DNA of 64,000 nt, taken from positions 4,712,001-4,776,000 of the forward strand of contig NZ_LT670817.1 in assembly GCF_900129425.1 (NCBI RefSeq). Direction: 5' to 3'. The stretch is from Bradyrhizobium erythrophlei (lineage in GTDB: Bacteria; Pseudomonadota; Alphaproteobacteria; Rhizobiales; Xanthobacteraceae). A program made the position numbers and the translations under genes. Below the pieces are notes generated by a model, which was not told the DNA's origin, did not search any database, and saw only the letters and a program-made list of their open reading frames with translations. Within the stretch, counting starts at the first letter, position 1, and each line of letters opens with the position of its first letter. Below are positions 26,382-34,607 of the stretch, in pieces.

Positions 26382-27641
26382 ATGTCCGCGCCCGACAACG
26401 CCCCTCGCCTGCCGCCGACCTTCAACCGCCTGGCCTGGTCCAATCTGGCGGCGCAATCCGCCGAGCAGATTGCGCTGGCCGCCGCCCCGATCGTGGCGGT
26501 GCTCTCGCTCGGCGTCGGCGAAGGCCGGACCGGCCTGTTGCAGACCGCGCTGACGCTGCCGTTCATCCTGTTCGCGATTCCGGCGGGCCTGCTGGCCGAC
26601 CGCATCTCGCGGCGCTGGCTGATGGCGGGTTCGGAGGCCCTGCGCGCCGCGGCGCTGCTTGGAATTCTCATGCTGATCTGGCTCGACCTGCTGACCCTGC
26701 CGCTGCTCGCTCTGTTCGGCTTCGTGGCGGTGTGTGGAACGGTCGCCTACAGCGTGGCGGCGCCCGCCCTGGTGCCGTCGCTGGTATCGCCGTCATCGTT
26801 GCCGGCGGCCAATGCGCGGATCGAACTGGCGCGCACGGTCGCATTCGCCAGCGGCCCGGCGCTGGGCGGCGTGCTCGTGGGATGGCTTGGCGCGGCGCCG
26901 GCGTTCGGATTTGCCGCGGCCCTTTCCGTCATGGCGGTCGTGCTGCTGTCGGGAATTTACGAACCCACGCGCGTGCCCGCGCCGCGACGCCGTCCACTGC
27001 AGGAGATCAGGGAAGGTGCGACCTTCGTGCTGCATCATCCGCTGCTGCGGCCGGTGTTCGTCACCCAGTTCATCTTCAACACCGGCTCGTTCCTCGTCCT
27101 CGCGGTATTCGTGCCTTATGCGGTTCGCCGTCTCGGATTGTCGGCGACCGGGGTCGGCACCACGCTTTCGATGTACGGGGTCGGCATGGTGGTCGGCGCG
27201 CTCTCGGCGACGCGGGTGATGCGCCGGCTGCCGTTCGGGACCGTGATCGGGCTTGGGCCGGTGACCGGCTTTGCCGCCGCCGCCGTGCTGGCGCTGACAA
27301 CCGTCGTGCCGAGCTCGATGCTCGCGGGCCTCGGCTTCTTCCTGCTCGGCGCCGGACCGATCCTGTGGGTGATCAGCACCACGACCCTGCGGCAATCGGT
27401 GACGCCGCCGCGGCTGCTCGGCCGGGTGTCGGCGATCAACATCATGAGCTATGGCGCACGCCCGGTCGGCGCGGCCCTCGGCGCCGTCGTCGGCGGGTTT
27501 TACGGCGCGGAGACCTGCCTTTATCTGGCCGTCGCGATCTTCGGCGCCCAGGCGCTGGTGATCCTGCTGTCGCCGGCGGTCGCGCTGGCGCGGCAGCCGG
27601 AGATGGTCGGCGATGGAGCGCCGGTGTTGCGGGCCTGTTGA
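26382..27641 (+). CDS. MFS transporter (MFS_3/EntS-like)
   Basis: The 419-residue protein has 12 hydrophobic segments in two halves. The conserved loop after helix 2 is GLLADRISRRWLMAGSEALRA, and the second-half repeat VGALSATRVMRRLPFGTVIG is present, as in the enterobactin-exporter-like branch. ATG 26382 has AAGGA eight bases upstream; another in-frame ATG at 26364 is possible. It shares its upstream spacer with mntH, including the predicted metal-regulator box. Substrate unknown. Confidence 0.87.
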   Translation: MSAPDNAPRLPPTFNRLAWSNLAAQSAEQIALAAAPIVAVLSLGVGEGRTGLLQTALTLPFILFAIPAGLLADRISRRWLMAGSEALRAAALLGILMLIWLDLLTLPLLALFGFVAVCGTVAYSVAAPALVPSLVSPSSLPAANARIELARTVAFASGPALGGVLVGWLGAAPAFGFAAALSVMAVVLLSGIYEPTRVPAPRRRPLQEIREGATFVLHHPLLRPVFVTQFIFNTGSFLVLAVFVPYAVRRLGLSATGVGTTLSMYGVGMVVGALSATRVMRRLPFGTVIGLGPVTGFAAAAVLALTTVVPSSMLAGLGFFLLGAGPILWVISTTTLRQSVTPPRLLGRVSAINIMSYGARPVGAALGAVVGGFYGAETCLYLAVAIFGAQALVILLSPAVALARQPEMVGDGAPVLRAC

Positions 27642-27659
27642 AGGCTTCAACATAACCGT

Positions 27660-27746
27660 CGTCATGGCCGGGCTTGTCCCGGCCATCTACGTCTTCCTGT
27701 CATCGCAAATAAGACGTGGATGCCCGGCACAAGGCCGGGCATGACG
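27660..27746. repeat. Dispersed CGTCAT-ended double-hairpin element
   Basis: CGTCATGGCCGGG and GGCCGGGCATGACG ends, with left hairpin ATGGCCGGG-cttgtc-CCGGCCAT and right hairpin ATGCCCGGC-acaag-GCCGGGCAT. It lies 19 bases after the MFS stop at 27641, between two rightward MFS genes, and could attenuate read-through. Confidence 0.9.
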
Positions 27747-27792
27747 GAGCAAGTGGCCGCATTTGCCCACTAGGTATCGCTCCCCCCATATT

Positions 27793-27815
27793 ATATGATA
27801 TGTGTCATGTCATAT
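27793..27815 (+). promoter_or_regulatory. 23-base imperfect palindrome, candidate operator
   Basis: ATATGATATGT-G-TCATGTCATAT matches its own complement at most outer positions (ATATGA/TCATAT). It ends 14 bases before the MFS start and overlaps the expected promoter or leader. It looks like a TetR- or MarR-type site, but no such regulator gene is adjacent. Confidence 0.5.
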
Positions 27816-27829
27816 CACCGGGAGGTTCC

Positions 27830-29047
27830 ATGGCTGACCAGACCGTTACAACGATCGCCGCTGCGTCTCGCCCCGAAATCTCCTCGACGTTTCAGCAGAT
27901 CGCCGTTCTCGCCGCGCTGGCGGCGACGGGGACGCTGGCCACCAATATCCTTTTGCCTTCGCTACCGCAGATGGCCGCGTCGCTGCACGTTTCCACCGCT
28001 GAGGTGACCTCGTCGATTACGGTGTTCCTCGCGGTGTTCGCGCTCGGCCAGCTCGTCGTCGGGCCGATCTCGGATCGCTATGGCCGGCGCTGGCCGGTGC
28101 TCACGGGTTTTGCGGTGTTCTTCGCCGGCAGCATCTGGTGCGGCTTCGCCGATGACCTCCCCAGCCTGCTGGCCGGCCGCGTCATCCAGGCCGCCGGCGC
28201 CTGTTCGACCTCGGTGCTGTCGCGCGCCATTGCCCGCGACCTTTTCTCCGGCGCGGCGCTCGGCCGCGCGATGGCGCTGATCATGATTGCGATGGCGGCG
28301 GCACCCGGCTTCTCGCCCCTGCTCGGCGGCGCGCTTGACCATTATTTTGGCTGGCGTTCCGAATTCGCCTTCATCGCCCTTTTTGCGGCGATCGGGGCCG
28401 TGGCCTATGGCGCGGTGCTCGGCGAAACCCATCGTTCGACGCGGATCCCGCTCAATCCGCTCGCCATCGCCAAAAACTATGTCGGCCTGGTCGCGGATCG
28501 CCGCTTCCTTGTTCCGGTCGCTACCGTCAGCCTGATCATGGGCGGGCTGTTTGCGATGTTTTCGGCGGCTCCGCGGGTTTTGATCGAGGGGCTGCAGTTC
28601 ACGCCGATCCAGCTTGGCCTGTTCTTCGCCGGCACGGTCATGATCGTGTTCGCCGCCGGCATGCTGGCGACGCGGCTGGCGCCACGCTTCGGGCTCGACC
28701 GTTCGATCCGGGGCGGCCTCGCCGCGGCGGCCATCGGCGGCATCGCCATCCTGCTGGTATCGATCTTCAATCCCACGTTCCTGCCGTTCCTGGCGGCCAT
28801 GGCGGTGTTCTTGCTGGGCATGGGCATCGTCAATCCGCTCGACACGGCGCAGGCGCTGTCCCCATTCGGCGACAAGGCCGGTGCGGCTTCGGCATTGCTC
28901 GGCTTTTGGCAGATGATGGCGGCGGCGATCGGGGTTTACCTCGCCGCGACGGTGTCTCATCAGGCGATGCTTGCGCTCGGCGTCGTCCTGACGGTCGGTT
29001 CGCTACTGGCGATCGGGCTCTACACGATGCGGGTGAGAGCTGCCTAA
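27830..29047 (+). CDS. Bcr/CflA-type MFS drug efflux transporter
   Basis: A 405-residue, 12-helix transporter. The family signature is visible as TNILLPSLPQMAASL in helix 1, LGQLVVGPISDRYGRRWPVLTGF in loop 2-3 and SRAIARDLFSGAALGRAMALIMI. The start at 27830 has GGAGG six bases upstream. Its stop overlaps the stop of the convergent cyclase gene by three bases. The palindrome just upstream suggests repression by an unlinked regulator. Confidence 0.92.
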   Translation: MADQTVTTIAAASRPEISSTFQQIAVLAALAATGTLATNILLPSLPQMAASLHVSTAEVTSSITVFLAVFALGQLVVGPISDRYGRRWPVLTGFAVFFAGSIWCGFADDLPSLLAGRVIQAAGACSTSVLSRAIARDLFSGAALGRAMALIMIAMAAAPGFSPLLGGALDHYFGWRSEFAFIALFAAIGAVAYGAVLGETHRSTRIPLNPLAIAKNYVGLVADRRFLVPVATVSLIMGGLFAMFSAAPRVLIEGLQFTPIQLGLFFAGTVMIVFAAGMLATRLAPRFGLDRSIRGGLAAAAIGGIAILLVSIFNPTFLPFLAAMAVFLLGMGIVNPLDTAQALSPFGDKAGAASALLGFWQMMAAAIGVYLAATVSHQAMLALGVVLTVGSLLAIGLYTMRVRAA

Positions 29048-30303
29048 CTCGCCAGATAGCGCTCGTAGCTTCCGGCCACGGCATCATCCGCCGCGATGTC
29101 GGGATCGAGCGTGTAGAGATCCCGAGCGCGGCCGATGCCGCGCAACGCGAACCGGCCGGTGGAGACCAGATAGGCCTGACCGGCTGCGTCGAGCCCGGTA
29201 CAAAAATCGGATGACGTCAGCAGTTCGCGATCGATCGAACTGCACATCGAGGCGATGCGGCTGACCTCGTTGACCGCCGGCCCCACCACGGTGAAATCGA
29301 GCCGGTCCTCGCTGCCGATATTGCCGTAAAAGACCTCGCCGACATGCAGGCCGACATAGGCCGACGTCGTCGGCCGGCCAGTTTCGGAACGGCGAGCATT
29401 GAGCGAAATCATGTTGCCGCGCAGGCGATGCTCGGCCCGCAACGCGGCGCGCCTGGCGAGCGTCATGTCAGGGTTGGTGAACATCGCCAGCACGCCGTCG
29501 CCGATCAACTTGAGTACGTCGCCGCCCTCGTCATGGATGGCGTCGATGGCGGCCTGCGCGTAGTCGTTGAGAAACGGAATGATCTCGCCCGGCGCGAGGT
29601 TTTCGCTGATCCCGGTCGATCCGCGCAGATCGGAAAACCACAACACGGCGTTGATGCGCTCGGTGACGCCGCGCGCGATCCGTCCGCGCAGCACCTGCTC
29701 GGAGGCGTCGCGCCCGAGATAGACCCGGCCCAGCGTGCGGGCGATATGGACCTGGGCGGCGGACTTGATCGCCAGCCCCAGTACCGGCACCAGGTCGCGC
29801 AGCGCCGCCAGACCCTGCTCCGCAAAGCCGTCGGCGCGCCGGGTCAGCCAGTAGGAATAGAAGCAGTCCATCTGGCCGATGGTTCCGGCTTCGCCGAACC
29901 GATGCACGAAGGCGACGAAGTGCCGGTGCCCCTTCGCGGCGAGATCATCGATCAGCGAGAAGTCGAGGGAAGCGCAATCGGCAAGATCGATCCGCAGCTC
30001 GTCACCGCCGTGTTCGAGCAAGTGGTTGAAGGTGGAGCGGCGCCAGTTTTCCGCGGGCGCGCCCTCGCTGGTCGATCCGTATTCGAAAATATCGCTCTCG
30101 TCGATTTCGGTGTCGTTCCAGCGAAACCCGCGTCCCTCGAAAATCGGATGCAGCGTATCGATGAAGACAAGGCCGCGCGACAGATCGAGGCCTTCAGCCC
30201 TGCAGCGCTCGCAGAAGCCGCGAACCAGATCCTTTTCCGGCAGGCCAGTCAGGCCCTGACTCACCAGCCAGTTCATCAACTGCAGTCGGGGTGTCAAATC
30301 CAT
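29044..30303 (-). CDS. Class III adenylate/guanylate cyclase domain protein
   Basis: The C-terminal half is a cyclase homology domain: VLWFSDLRGSTG with metal ligand Asp225, GDVLKLIGDGVLAMF with Lys265 (adenine-selecting position) and Asp269, and TAYVGLHVGEVFYGNIGSEDRLDFTVVG. The N-terminal 200 residues are soluble, without membrane helices, resembling the sensor part of related rhizobial cyclases. It probably makes cAMP. Its stop overlaps that of the convergent MFS gene. Confidence 0.92.
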   Translation of the reverse strand: MDLTPRLQLMNWLVSQGLTGLPEKDLVRGFCERCRAEGLDLSRGLVFIDTLHPIFEGRGFRWNDTEIDESDIFEYGSTSEGAPAENWRRSTFNHLLEHGGDELRIDLADCASLDFSLIDDLAAKGHRHFVAFVHRFGEAGTIGQMDCFYSYWLTRRADGFAEQGLAALRDLVPVLGLAIKSAAQVHIARTLGRVYLGRDASEQVLRGRIARGVTERINAVLWFSDLRGSTGISENLAPGEIIPFLNDYAQAAIDAIHDEGGDVLKLIGDGVLAMFTNPDMTLARRAALRAEHRLRGNMISLNARRSETGRPTTSAYVGLHVGEVFYGNIGSEDRLDFTVVGPAVNEVSRIASMCSSIDRELLTSSDFCTGLDAAGQAYLVSTGRFALRGIGRARDLYTLDPDIAADDAVAGSYERYLAS

Positions 30304-30372
30304 AAGTTATTATGCCGCGCAATCCCGCGGGATGAAAGACCAGCAGATCACGCGCTGGGTTCAAACAGCACC

Positions 30373-30780
30373 TTACGACTTCGCAGATATGACGGTCGCG
30401 CCGTCCTCTTTCACGAAACAGGCGACGGGGTGATCGAGTAGATCAAGTACCGCCTCCGACGGCCGGCAAAGCCTGACGCCCTTCGGCGTCACCACGATCG
30501 GCCGATTGATCAGGATCGGATGCGCCAGCATAAAATCGATCAGCTGGTCGTCGCTCCATTTGGGATCGGCGAGCCCCAACTCCGCATAGGGCGTGCCCTT
30601 CTCGCGCAACAGCGCGCGAGCCGAAATTCCCATCGCCTGGATCAGTTCGGTCAGTCGCGCCCGGCTTGGCGGCGTCTTCAGATATTCGATGACCTCGGGC
30701 GCTTCGCCGCTTTTCCGGATCATGGCCAGCGTGTTGCGCGAGGTGCCGCAGGCCGGATTATGATAGATCGTCACGCTCAC
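30373..30780 (-). CDS. arsC: Arsenate reductase, glutaredoxin-dependent type
   Basis: This 135-residue ArsC reduces arsenate to arsenite with glutathione/glutaredoxin. The catalytic Cys11 lies in YHNPACGTSRNTL; the arsenate-binding arginines lie downstream (TPPSRARL, NRPIVVTPKGVRLCRP). It starts with GTG overlapping the acr3 stop (GTGA), so it is coupled to the pump. It is the second arsenate reductase of the operon and belongs to a different fold family from the first. Confidence 0.94.
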   Translation of the reverse strand: MSVTIYHNPACGTSRNTLAMIRKSGEAPEVIEYLKTPPSRARLTELIQAMGISARALLREKGTPYAELGLADPKWSDDQLIDFMLAHPILINRPIVVTPKGVRLCRPSEAVLDLLDHPVACFVKEDGATVISAKS

Positions 30781-31835
30781 GTCCGCGCTTCCTTGTTGAT
30801 GGCGACAGTAGCCCCGGCGCCGGCCTCGTACCAGCCGCGCGACGCCTTCACCAGATGGACCACCGACAGCATCACCGGCACCTCGACCAGCACGCCGACC
30901 ACGGTGGCGAGCGCTGCCCCGGAGTTGAGACCAAACAGGCTGATGGCGGCGGCGACCGCGAGTTCGAAAAAGTTGCTGGCGCCGATCAGCGCTGCGGGCG
31001 CGGCGACGCACCAGGCGACGCCGAAGCGGCGGCTCAACCAATAGGCAAGCCCGGCATTGAAATAGACCTGTATTACGATCGGCACCGCCAGCAGCACGAT
31101 CACCAGCGGCTGGGCAATGATCTGTTCGCCCTGGAAGCCGAACAGCAACACCAGCGTGGTCAGCAATGCGACCAGCGACACCGGCTGCAGCACATGCTGT
31201 GTCCGCTGCAACGCCGCCGGCCCGGTCCGCAGCAGCGCGCGCCGCCATAGCTGCGCGACGATGACGGGCACGACGATATATAACCCCACCGAAATCAGCA
31301 GCGTCGCCCAGGGGACGGCGATCGAGGCGACGCCGAGCAAGAGTCCGACCAGCGGCGCAAACGCAAACACCATGATGACGTCGTTGAGCGCGACCTGGCT
31401 CAGCGTGTAATGCGGCTCGCCCTCGCACAGGTTCGACCATACGAATACCATCGCGGTGCAGGGCGCCGCGGCCAGCAGAATGAGGCCTGCGATATAGGAC
31501 GGAATCTGCGCCGACGGCAGCCATGGCGCGAACAGATGACCGATGAACAGCGAGCCCAGCAACGCCATCGAGAACGGCTTTACCGCCCAGTTGATGAACA
31601 GCGTGACGCCGACGCCGCGCCAGTGCTCGCGCACCTGGCCCAGCGCACCGAAGTCGATCTTGAGAAGCATCGGGATGATCATCAGCCAGACCAGCCCGGC
31701 CACCGGCAGATTGACCCGAGCGATTTCCGCGCTCGCGATGGTCGCGAACAGCCCGCGCAAGAGATGCCCGAGCGCGACGCCCGCGACGATGCACAGGGCC
31801 ACCCACAGCGTGAGATAGCGTTCGAAAAGGTTCAT
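30777..31835 (-). CDS. acr3: Arsenite efflux transporter Acr3
   Basis: A 352-residue, ten-helix arsenite permease of the ACR3/BASS family. Markers: LPVAGLVWLMIIPMLLKIDFG, AAAPCTAMVFVWSNLCEGEPHYTL with the essential cysteine, ALNDVIMVFAFAPLVGLLL and AALIGASNFFELAVAAAISLFG. It exports arsenite made by the two reductases that flank it. It starts five bases after the upstream reductase and overlaps arsC downstream. Confidence 0.96.
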   Translation of the reverse strand: MNLFERYLTLWVALCIVAGVALGHLLRGLFATIASAEIARVNLPVAGLVWLMIIPMLLKIDFGALGQVREHWRGVGVTLFINWAVKPFSMALLGSLFIGHLFAPWLPSAQIPSYIAGLILLAAAPCTAMVFVWSNLCEGEPHYTLSQVALNDVIMVFAFAPLVGLLLGVASIAVPWATLLISVGLYIVVPVIVAQLWRRALLRTGPAALQRTQHVLQPVSLVALLTTLVLLFGFQGEQIIAQPLVIVLLAVPIVIQVYFNAGLAYWLSRRFGVAWCVAAPAALIGASNFFELAVAAAISLFGLNSGAALATVVGVLVEVPVMLSVVHLVKASRGWYEAGAGATVAINKEART

Positions 31836-31840
31836 GACGG

Positions 31841-32368
31841 TTACGCCACGTCCGGGCGCGACGTGGTGGCGCCCTCGCCGCGGCCGATATCGCGCAGCCG
31901 CGTCCCGAGCGACAGCCGATCGATGCTGCCCAACGGCAGACTTGCAAAGACCGCGATCCGGTTCTTGAGATGGCGGAACGCTGCGACGAACGCGGCTTGC
32001 TTCTGAAGATCGGTGCCCCCGGCTTCCGCCGGGTCTTCGATGCCCCAATGCGCCGTCATCGGCTGGCCGGGCCACACCGGACAAGACTCGCCCGCCGCGT
32101 TGTCGCAGACCGTGAAGACGAAATCCATCACGGGCGCATCGGGGCTTGCGAATTCTTCCCAGTTCTTCGAGCACAAACCGTCGGTGGGGTAGTCGAGGCT
32201 GTTGAGAACCTTGATCGCTAACGGATTCACCGCGCCCTTCGGTTGGCTGCCGGCGGAGAATGAGCGGAAGTGCTGACGGCCGTCTTTTCGCAAGATCGAC
32301 TCGGCAAGTATCGAACGGGCGCTGTTTCCTGTGCACAGGAACAGGACGTTGTAGATATGCTCAGACAC
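31841..32368 (-). CDS. arsC: Arsenate reductase, low-molecular-weight phosphatase type
   Basis: The 175-residue protein has the phosphatase-like loop LCTGNSARS with nucleophile Cys12, and a redox pair Cys88 and Cys96 in VCDNAAGESC comparable to the relay cysteines of thioredoxin-linked ArsC. It reduces arsenate to arsenite. It overlaps arsR by eight bases upstream and precedes acr3. The C-terminal tail after residue 140 is longer than in the minimal family. Confidence 0.92.
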   Translation of the reverse strand: MSEHIYNVLFLCTGNSARSILAESILRKDGRQHFRSFSAGSQPKGAVNPLAIKVLNSLDYPTDGLCSKNWEEFASPDAPVMDFVFTVCDNAAGESCPVWPGQPMTAHWGIEDPAEAGGTDLQKQAAFVAAFRHLKNRIAVFASLPLGSIDRLSLGTRLRDIGRGEGATTSRPDVA

Positions 32369-32723
32369 GGACTTTCCTCTTCGGCTTCGGTGGACAGCAC
32401 GGCGTGAGGTTCTCGATCAGCGGCGCGCAAATCTCGGGCCGGCCGTCGCAACAATCCCGGAGCATGAACAGCATGACGGCCTGCAACTGCGCGAGATCGG
32501 CGCGATAGACGATCGAGCGGCTGAAGCGCTGCGCCGACACCAGCCCGGCGCGGGACAGAATGGAGAGGTGCGACGACATGGTATTTTGCGGGACCGCCAG
32601 CGCCTTGGCGATATCGCCGGCCGCCAGCCCCTCGGGTTCGTGCTTTACCAGCAATCGGAACACATCGAGCCGGGTCGACTGCGCGAGCGCAGCGAGTGCG
32701 AGGATAGCGTCTTCTGATTCCAT
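32361..32723 (-). CDS. arsR: ArsR-family arsenite-responsive repressor
   Basis: The 120-residue winged-helix repressor has recognition helix VPQNTMSSHLSILSRAGLV. Cysteines 91 and 92 (DCCDG) with Cys99, plus Cys109-110 at the tail, are suited to bind arsenite, similar in placement to the C-terminal-site ArsR of Acidithiobacillus. Start ATG 32723 (MESEDAIL). It heads the leftward reductase-pump-reductase operon. Confidence 0.92.
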   Translation of the reverse strand: MESEDAILALAALAQSTRLDVFRLLVKHEPEGLAAGDIAKALAVPQNTMSSHLSILSRAGLVSAQRFSRSIVYRADLAQLQAVMLFMLRDCCDGRPEICAPLIENLTPCCPPKPKRKVRV

Positions 32724-32725
32724 AC

Positions 32726-32758
32726 ATCCAGAGTTATGGATATAATGCGTTTTGTCAA
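32726..32758 (-). promoter_or_regulatory. Promoter and operator of the leftward ars operon
   Basis: A palindrome ATCCA-n6-TGGAT at 32726-32741 lies immediately upstream of the arsR start. Read leftward, TTGACA at 32758-32753 gives a good -35 box. Operator overlap with the expected -10 fits autorepression. The short distance to the ATG implies a very short leader. Confidence 0.5.
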
Positions 32759-32803
32759 GCGGATTGCCTCTTCTCCGGGAGTTTCCTTTGGCGGCAAACA
32801 CGT

Positions 32804-32825
32804 TATTTCGATATTACTAGAAATA
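32804..32825 (+). promoter_or_regulatory. Candidate operator of the rightward ars operon
   Basis: TATTTC at 32804-32809 and GAAATA at 32820-32825 form an inverted repeat with a ten-base spacer. It lies about 40 bases before the second arsR. The 11-base stretch ATTTCGATATT within it is repeated exactly at 33195-33205. A TTGACA follows at 32829-32834. Confidence 0.5.
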
Positions 32826-32863
32826 CCGTTGACAAGCTGCTGCCAGTCTGCAACGATGCTGAA

Positions 32864-33178
32864 ATGAAACTCGACGACGCCGCCGCCCACTTGGAAGCGC
32901 TGGGCAACCCTACCCGGCTCAAAATCTACCGCACGCTGATCCGCGCGGGAGCCGCCGGGCTGCCGGTCGGCCGCCTGCAGGACAAACTGAAGATCGCGCC
33001 CTCGACGCTTTCCCACCACATCAAGGCGCTGGTGGTGGTGGGTCTGGTCAATCAGGTGCGCGAGGCGACCACCCTGGTATGTCACGCCAATTACGAGGTG
33101 ATGCAGGGGCTGGTGGATTTTCTAGTCGCCGAATGCTGTGCCGATGCTGAAAGCAAGGACACCAAGACCGCGGCCTGA
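32864..33178 (+). CDS. arsR: Second ArsR-family regulator
   Basis: This 104-residue winged-helix protein begins MKLDDAAAHLEALGNPTRLKIY and has recognition helix IAPSTLSHHIKALVVVGLV. Cys73 and the pair Cys91-Cys92 (AECCADAE) could sense arsenite or antimonite. It diverges from the first ars operon and leads the flavoprotein and MFS genes. Sequence differs from the first ArsR, so two separate control circuits are likely. Confidence 0.9.
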   Translation: MKLDDAAAHLEALGNPTRLKIYRTLIRAGAAGLPVGRLQDKLKIAPSTLSHHIKALVVVGLVNQVREATTLVCHANYEVMQGLVDFLVAECCADAESKDTKTAA

Positions 33179-33194
33179 TTTATTCAGGTCTTCA

Positions 33195-33205
33195 ATTTCG
33201 ATATT
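33195..33205 (+). promoter_or_regulatory. Second copy of the ATTTCGATATT box
   Basis: The same 11 bases as at 32805-32815 occur 23 bases before the flavoprotein start, between it and the second arsR. The matching right half (GAAATA) is not obvious, so it may be a half-site or internal control point. Confidence 0.4.
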
Positions 33206-33227
33206 TCCGGTTTGATGGGAGAATGCG

Positions 33228-34589
33228 ATGAGCGAAGCCAAGACCGTTGCGATTGTCGGAGCCGGGCCGGTCGGTCTCGCCGCGGCCGCGCATGTCCTGG
33301 AGCGGGGCCTGCGGCCGATCGTGCTCGAAGCCGGCAACAGCATCGGGCATGCGGTGCGCCAGTGGGGCCACGTCCAGCTGTTCTCGCCATGGCAATACAA
33401 TATCGACCGCGCGGCGGCGCGTCTGCTGGCAGCGACGGGCTGGAACTCCCCTGAGCCCGACCACTATCCGACCGGCACCGAATTGCTTGAGCTCTATCTT
33501 GAGCCGCTCGCCACCAAAACCGTTCTGGCGACGCATATTCATACCTCCAGCCGCGTCACCGATATCAGCCGTGTCGGCTTCGACAAGCTCAAGACCGGAG
33601 GCCGCGCAGCCGCGCCGTTCGAAATTCGCTATCAGAACGGCCAGGGACCCAAAATGGTCAGGGCCGATGCGGTCATCGACGCATCCGGCACCTGGCATTC
33701 GCCAAATCCGGCCGGCGCCAACGGCCTCCAGGCTATTGGTGAGAGGGAAGCGGCCGACAAAATTGCGTACGGGATGCCGGACGTGCTGGGAAAAGACCGC
33801 GCGCGCTATGCGGGCAAAACGGTCGCGGTGCTGGGCGCGGGACATTCGGCGATCGGCACCCTCACCGATCTCGCACGATTGGCGGAACAAGCGCCGGAAA
33901 CCAAACCGATCTGGCTGCTGCGCGGCAATGATCCGGCAAAGGCTTTCGGGGGTGGCGCGAACGACAAGCTCGCCGCCCGCGGCGAGCTTGGGGCCGCGTT
34001 CGCCGCCTTGGTCGCGGCCGGTCAGATAAAAGTGGAGCGCGAATTTCGCGTTTCGCATCTCACCGCCGACGGCCCTCGCCTCGTCGTCGGCACCGGCGCC
34101 GGCTGCTGCGGCCGTCAGGTGGCCGTCGATGAACTCATCGTGGCGACGGGTTTCCGGCCGGATCTGGATTTCGTGCGCGAGCTTCGCATTGCGCTCGATC
34201 CGGCCATCGAATGCCCGGTGGCGCTGGCGCCGCTGATCGATCCGAACGAACACAGCTGCGGCACCGTGCGGCCGCACGGCGCGCGGGAGTTGGCGCAGCA
34301 CGAGCCGGGCTTTTATTTCGCCGGCATGAAATCCTACGGACGCGCGCCCACCTTCCTGATGATCACGGGATACGAACAGGTCCGCTCGATCGCCGCCGAC
34401 ATCGCCGACGACCAGGAGGCTGCGGAACGCGTCGAACTGGTGCTACCCGAAACCGGCGTTTGCAATCGCTCGGCCGCACCGGATGCCAATACATGCTGCG
34501 GCGGTCCGGCATTATCGGGTGTTGACGCCTGCTGCATTGACGATGCAAATGCGAAACAGGAAGGCAAGACGGGGTGCGGGTGCGGATGA
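33228..34589 (+). CDS. FAD/NAD(P)-binding oxidoreductase of the ars locus with Cys-rich tail
   Basis: The 453-residue protein has an N-terminal FAD site (VAIVGAGPVGLAAAAH), an internal second dinucleotide site (VAVLGAGHSAIGTL), an ATG-like motif (IVATGFRPDLDF) and a flavin-monooxygenase-like layout. The last 42 residues carry seven cysteines: 412, 423-424, 435-436, 450 and 452. It lies between a second arsR and an MFS pump. It may oxidise or trap an arsenical; this is inference from position and cysteines. Confidence 0.85.
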   Translation: MSEAKTVAIVGAGPVGLAAAAHVLERGLRPIVLEAGNSIGHAVRQWGHVQLFSPWQYNIDRAAARLLAATGWNSPEPDHYPTGTELLELYLEPLATKTVLATHIHTSSRVTDISRVGFDKLKTGGRAAAPFEIRYQNGQGPKMVRADAVIDASGTWHSPNPAGANGLQAIGEREAADKIAYGMPDVLGKDRARYAGKTVAVLGAGHSAIGTLTDLARLAEQAPETKPIWLLRGNDPAKAFGGGANDKLAARGELGAAFAALVAAGQIKVEREFRVSHLTADGPRLVVGTGAGCCGRQVAVDELIVATGFRPDLDFVRELRIALDPAIECPVALAPLIDPNEHSCGTVRPHGARELAQHEPGFYFAGMKSYGRAPTFLMITGYEQVRSIAADIADDQEAAERVELVLPETGVCNRSAAPDANTCCGGPALSGVDACCIDDANAKQEGKTGCGCG

Positions 34590-34607
34590 CGCTGGCAAGG
34601 AATTCGG

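Noticed and set aside
30777..32336. 519-codon reading starting far upstream of acr3
   Set aside because: The first 167 codons run out of phase through the upstream arsenate reductase; the permease starts at 31835.
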